15,657 nt of DNA from GCA-002862325 sp036339295. Lineage in GTDB: Bacteria > Planctomycetota > Phycisphaerae > Phycisphaerales > SM1A02. Made by a program: the position numbers and the translations under genes. Below, piece by piece: positions 15,391 to 15,657 of the stretch. The stretch spans positions 1 to 15,657 of the forward strand of contig JAYZBK010000024.1 of NCBI GenBank assembly GCA_036339295.1, in the 5' to 3' direction. Every line of letters begins with the position of its first letter. The first letter of the stretch is position 1. A model generated the notes under the pieces. That model was not told where the DNA came from and ran no database searches. It saw only the letters and a program-made list of their open reading frames with translations.

Positions 15391-15657
15391 CCCCCGCCCT
15401 CCGTTCCTTCGTCGGACGACGTCGCATCCTCGGCATCGCGGGCGAGCGTTACCGAGATCTCGACGTCGAGGGCGCGGAGCGCCTCCCGCCACGGCTCGGG
15501 CCCGAGTTCGGGGTGGAGGGCCCGGACCTGCTCGAGCACCTCGGCCGCACGGACCGGATCGACCTGCAGCAGCGCCGCGACCTGTCGGGTCCTCGCCTTC
15601 CACCAGAGGTCGCTGCCGTCCGGGGCCCCGCGAACCAGCGTCCGCCAGCACTCGAGG
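15387..15657 (-). CDS. Partial TPR-like protein (C-terminal 89 residues)
   Basis: The 3' end of a gene whose start lies beyond the window. The frame beginning at 15656 reads 89 residues to a TGA at 15389-15387, with no interruption. The visible part has two helical pairs resembling TPR units (LWWKARTRQVAALLQ, residues 17-31 of the fragment; VRAAEVLEQVRALHPELGP, 35-53), then an acidic Ser/Thr/Gly-rich tail. I infer a TPR-repeat protein; the rest of the gene is needed to identify it. Its TGA overlaps the ATG of the 1014-residue gene (ATGA), and its last codons contain that gene's Shine-Dalgarno, so the three genes form one translationally coupled operon. It is missed if the large downstream frame is extended to the window edge. 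Confidence 0.8.
   Translation of the reverse strand, partial: LECWRTLVRGAPDGSDLWWKARTRQVAALLQVDPVRAAEVLEQVRALHPELGPEPWREALRALDVEISVTLARDAEDATSSDEGTEGGG
15397..15402 (-). promoter_or_regulatory. Embedded Shine-Dalgarno for the 1014-residue protein
   Basis: GGAGGG inside the final codons of the partial upstream gene, 6 nt before ATG 15390. It supports this start over open sequence further upstream. Confidence 0.75.

Noticed and set aside
12350..15436. Extension of the 256-residue gene into a 1285-codon frame
   Set aside because: The upstream part is Arg/Gly-rich noise in the wrong frame of the 1014-residue gene; the ATGA junction and embedded ribosome site mark the real start.
15391..15651. 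N-terminal extension of the 1014-residue protein to 1101 residues
   Set aside because: The extra 87 residues are Arg/Gly/Pro-rich, while another frame of the same bases encodes a plausible TPR C-terminus ending at the ATGA overlap.
1..15657. Mobile element, CRISPR array, toxin-antitoxin or defence island
   Set aside because: No transposase, integrase, spaced repeats or known defence motif was seen on either strand. The tRNA is followed by a terminator and a resident-looking gene, with no integrase or visible attachment-site repeat.

Overview
This is a GC-rich, densely coding chromosomal stretch from a bacterium. It most likely belongs to the Planctomycetota, probably a Phycisphaerae-like lineage. 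That placement is inferred from a secreted subtilase ending in a paired dockerin-type calcium motif, from long TPR and single-pass membrane proteins with no recognisable family, and from the high GC content with many GTG/TTG starts. No sequence search was possible. There is no mobile element, CRISPR array, prophage gene or rRNA gene in the window.

Layout from left to right. A tRNA-Ala(UGC) with its own hairpin terminator (37-151) faces the terminator of a minus-strand secreted S8 serine protease (306-2669). A divergent 237-bp gap separates the protease from a plus-strand two-helix membrane protein (2907-3815). Next is a minus-strand block, read right to left as rsmJ (7367-6603), rsmE (6593-5820), a Tat-exported metallophosphoesterase (5707-4748) and a PhzF-family protein (4676-3831). 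From a short divergent region (7368-7454) the plus strand carries cystathionine beta-synthase, cystathionine gamma-lyase/synthase and a TPR-sulfotransferase (7455-11563). The right end is a minus-strand operon of three uncharacterised genes, the first cut by the window edge, each joined to the next by a 4-bp ATGA overlap (15657-11579).

How the genes fit together. CBS and the gamma-lyase form a reverse transsulfuration pair (homocysteine to cystathionine to cysteine), followed after 7 bp by a sulfotransferase, so the cluster looks devoted to sulfur use. RsmJ and RsmE modify neighbouring sites near the 3' end of 16S rRNA, and their genes are 9 bp apart. The best candidate for an undescribed system is the right-hand operon. 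It encodes a TPR-like protein, a 1014-residue protein with a cytoplasmic N-terminal domain, one membrane helix and a large helical C-terminal domain, and a small exported or membrane-anchored helical protein. Two convergent gene pairs are each separated by exactly 15 bp with no visible terminator between them.
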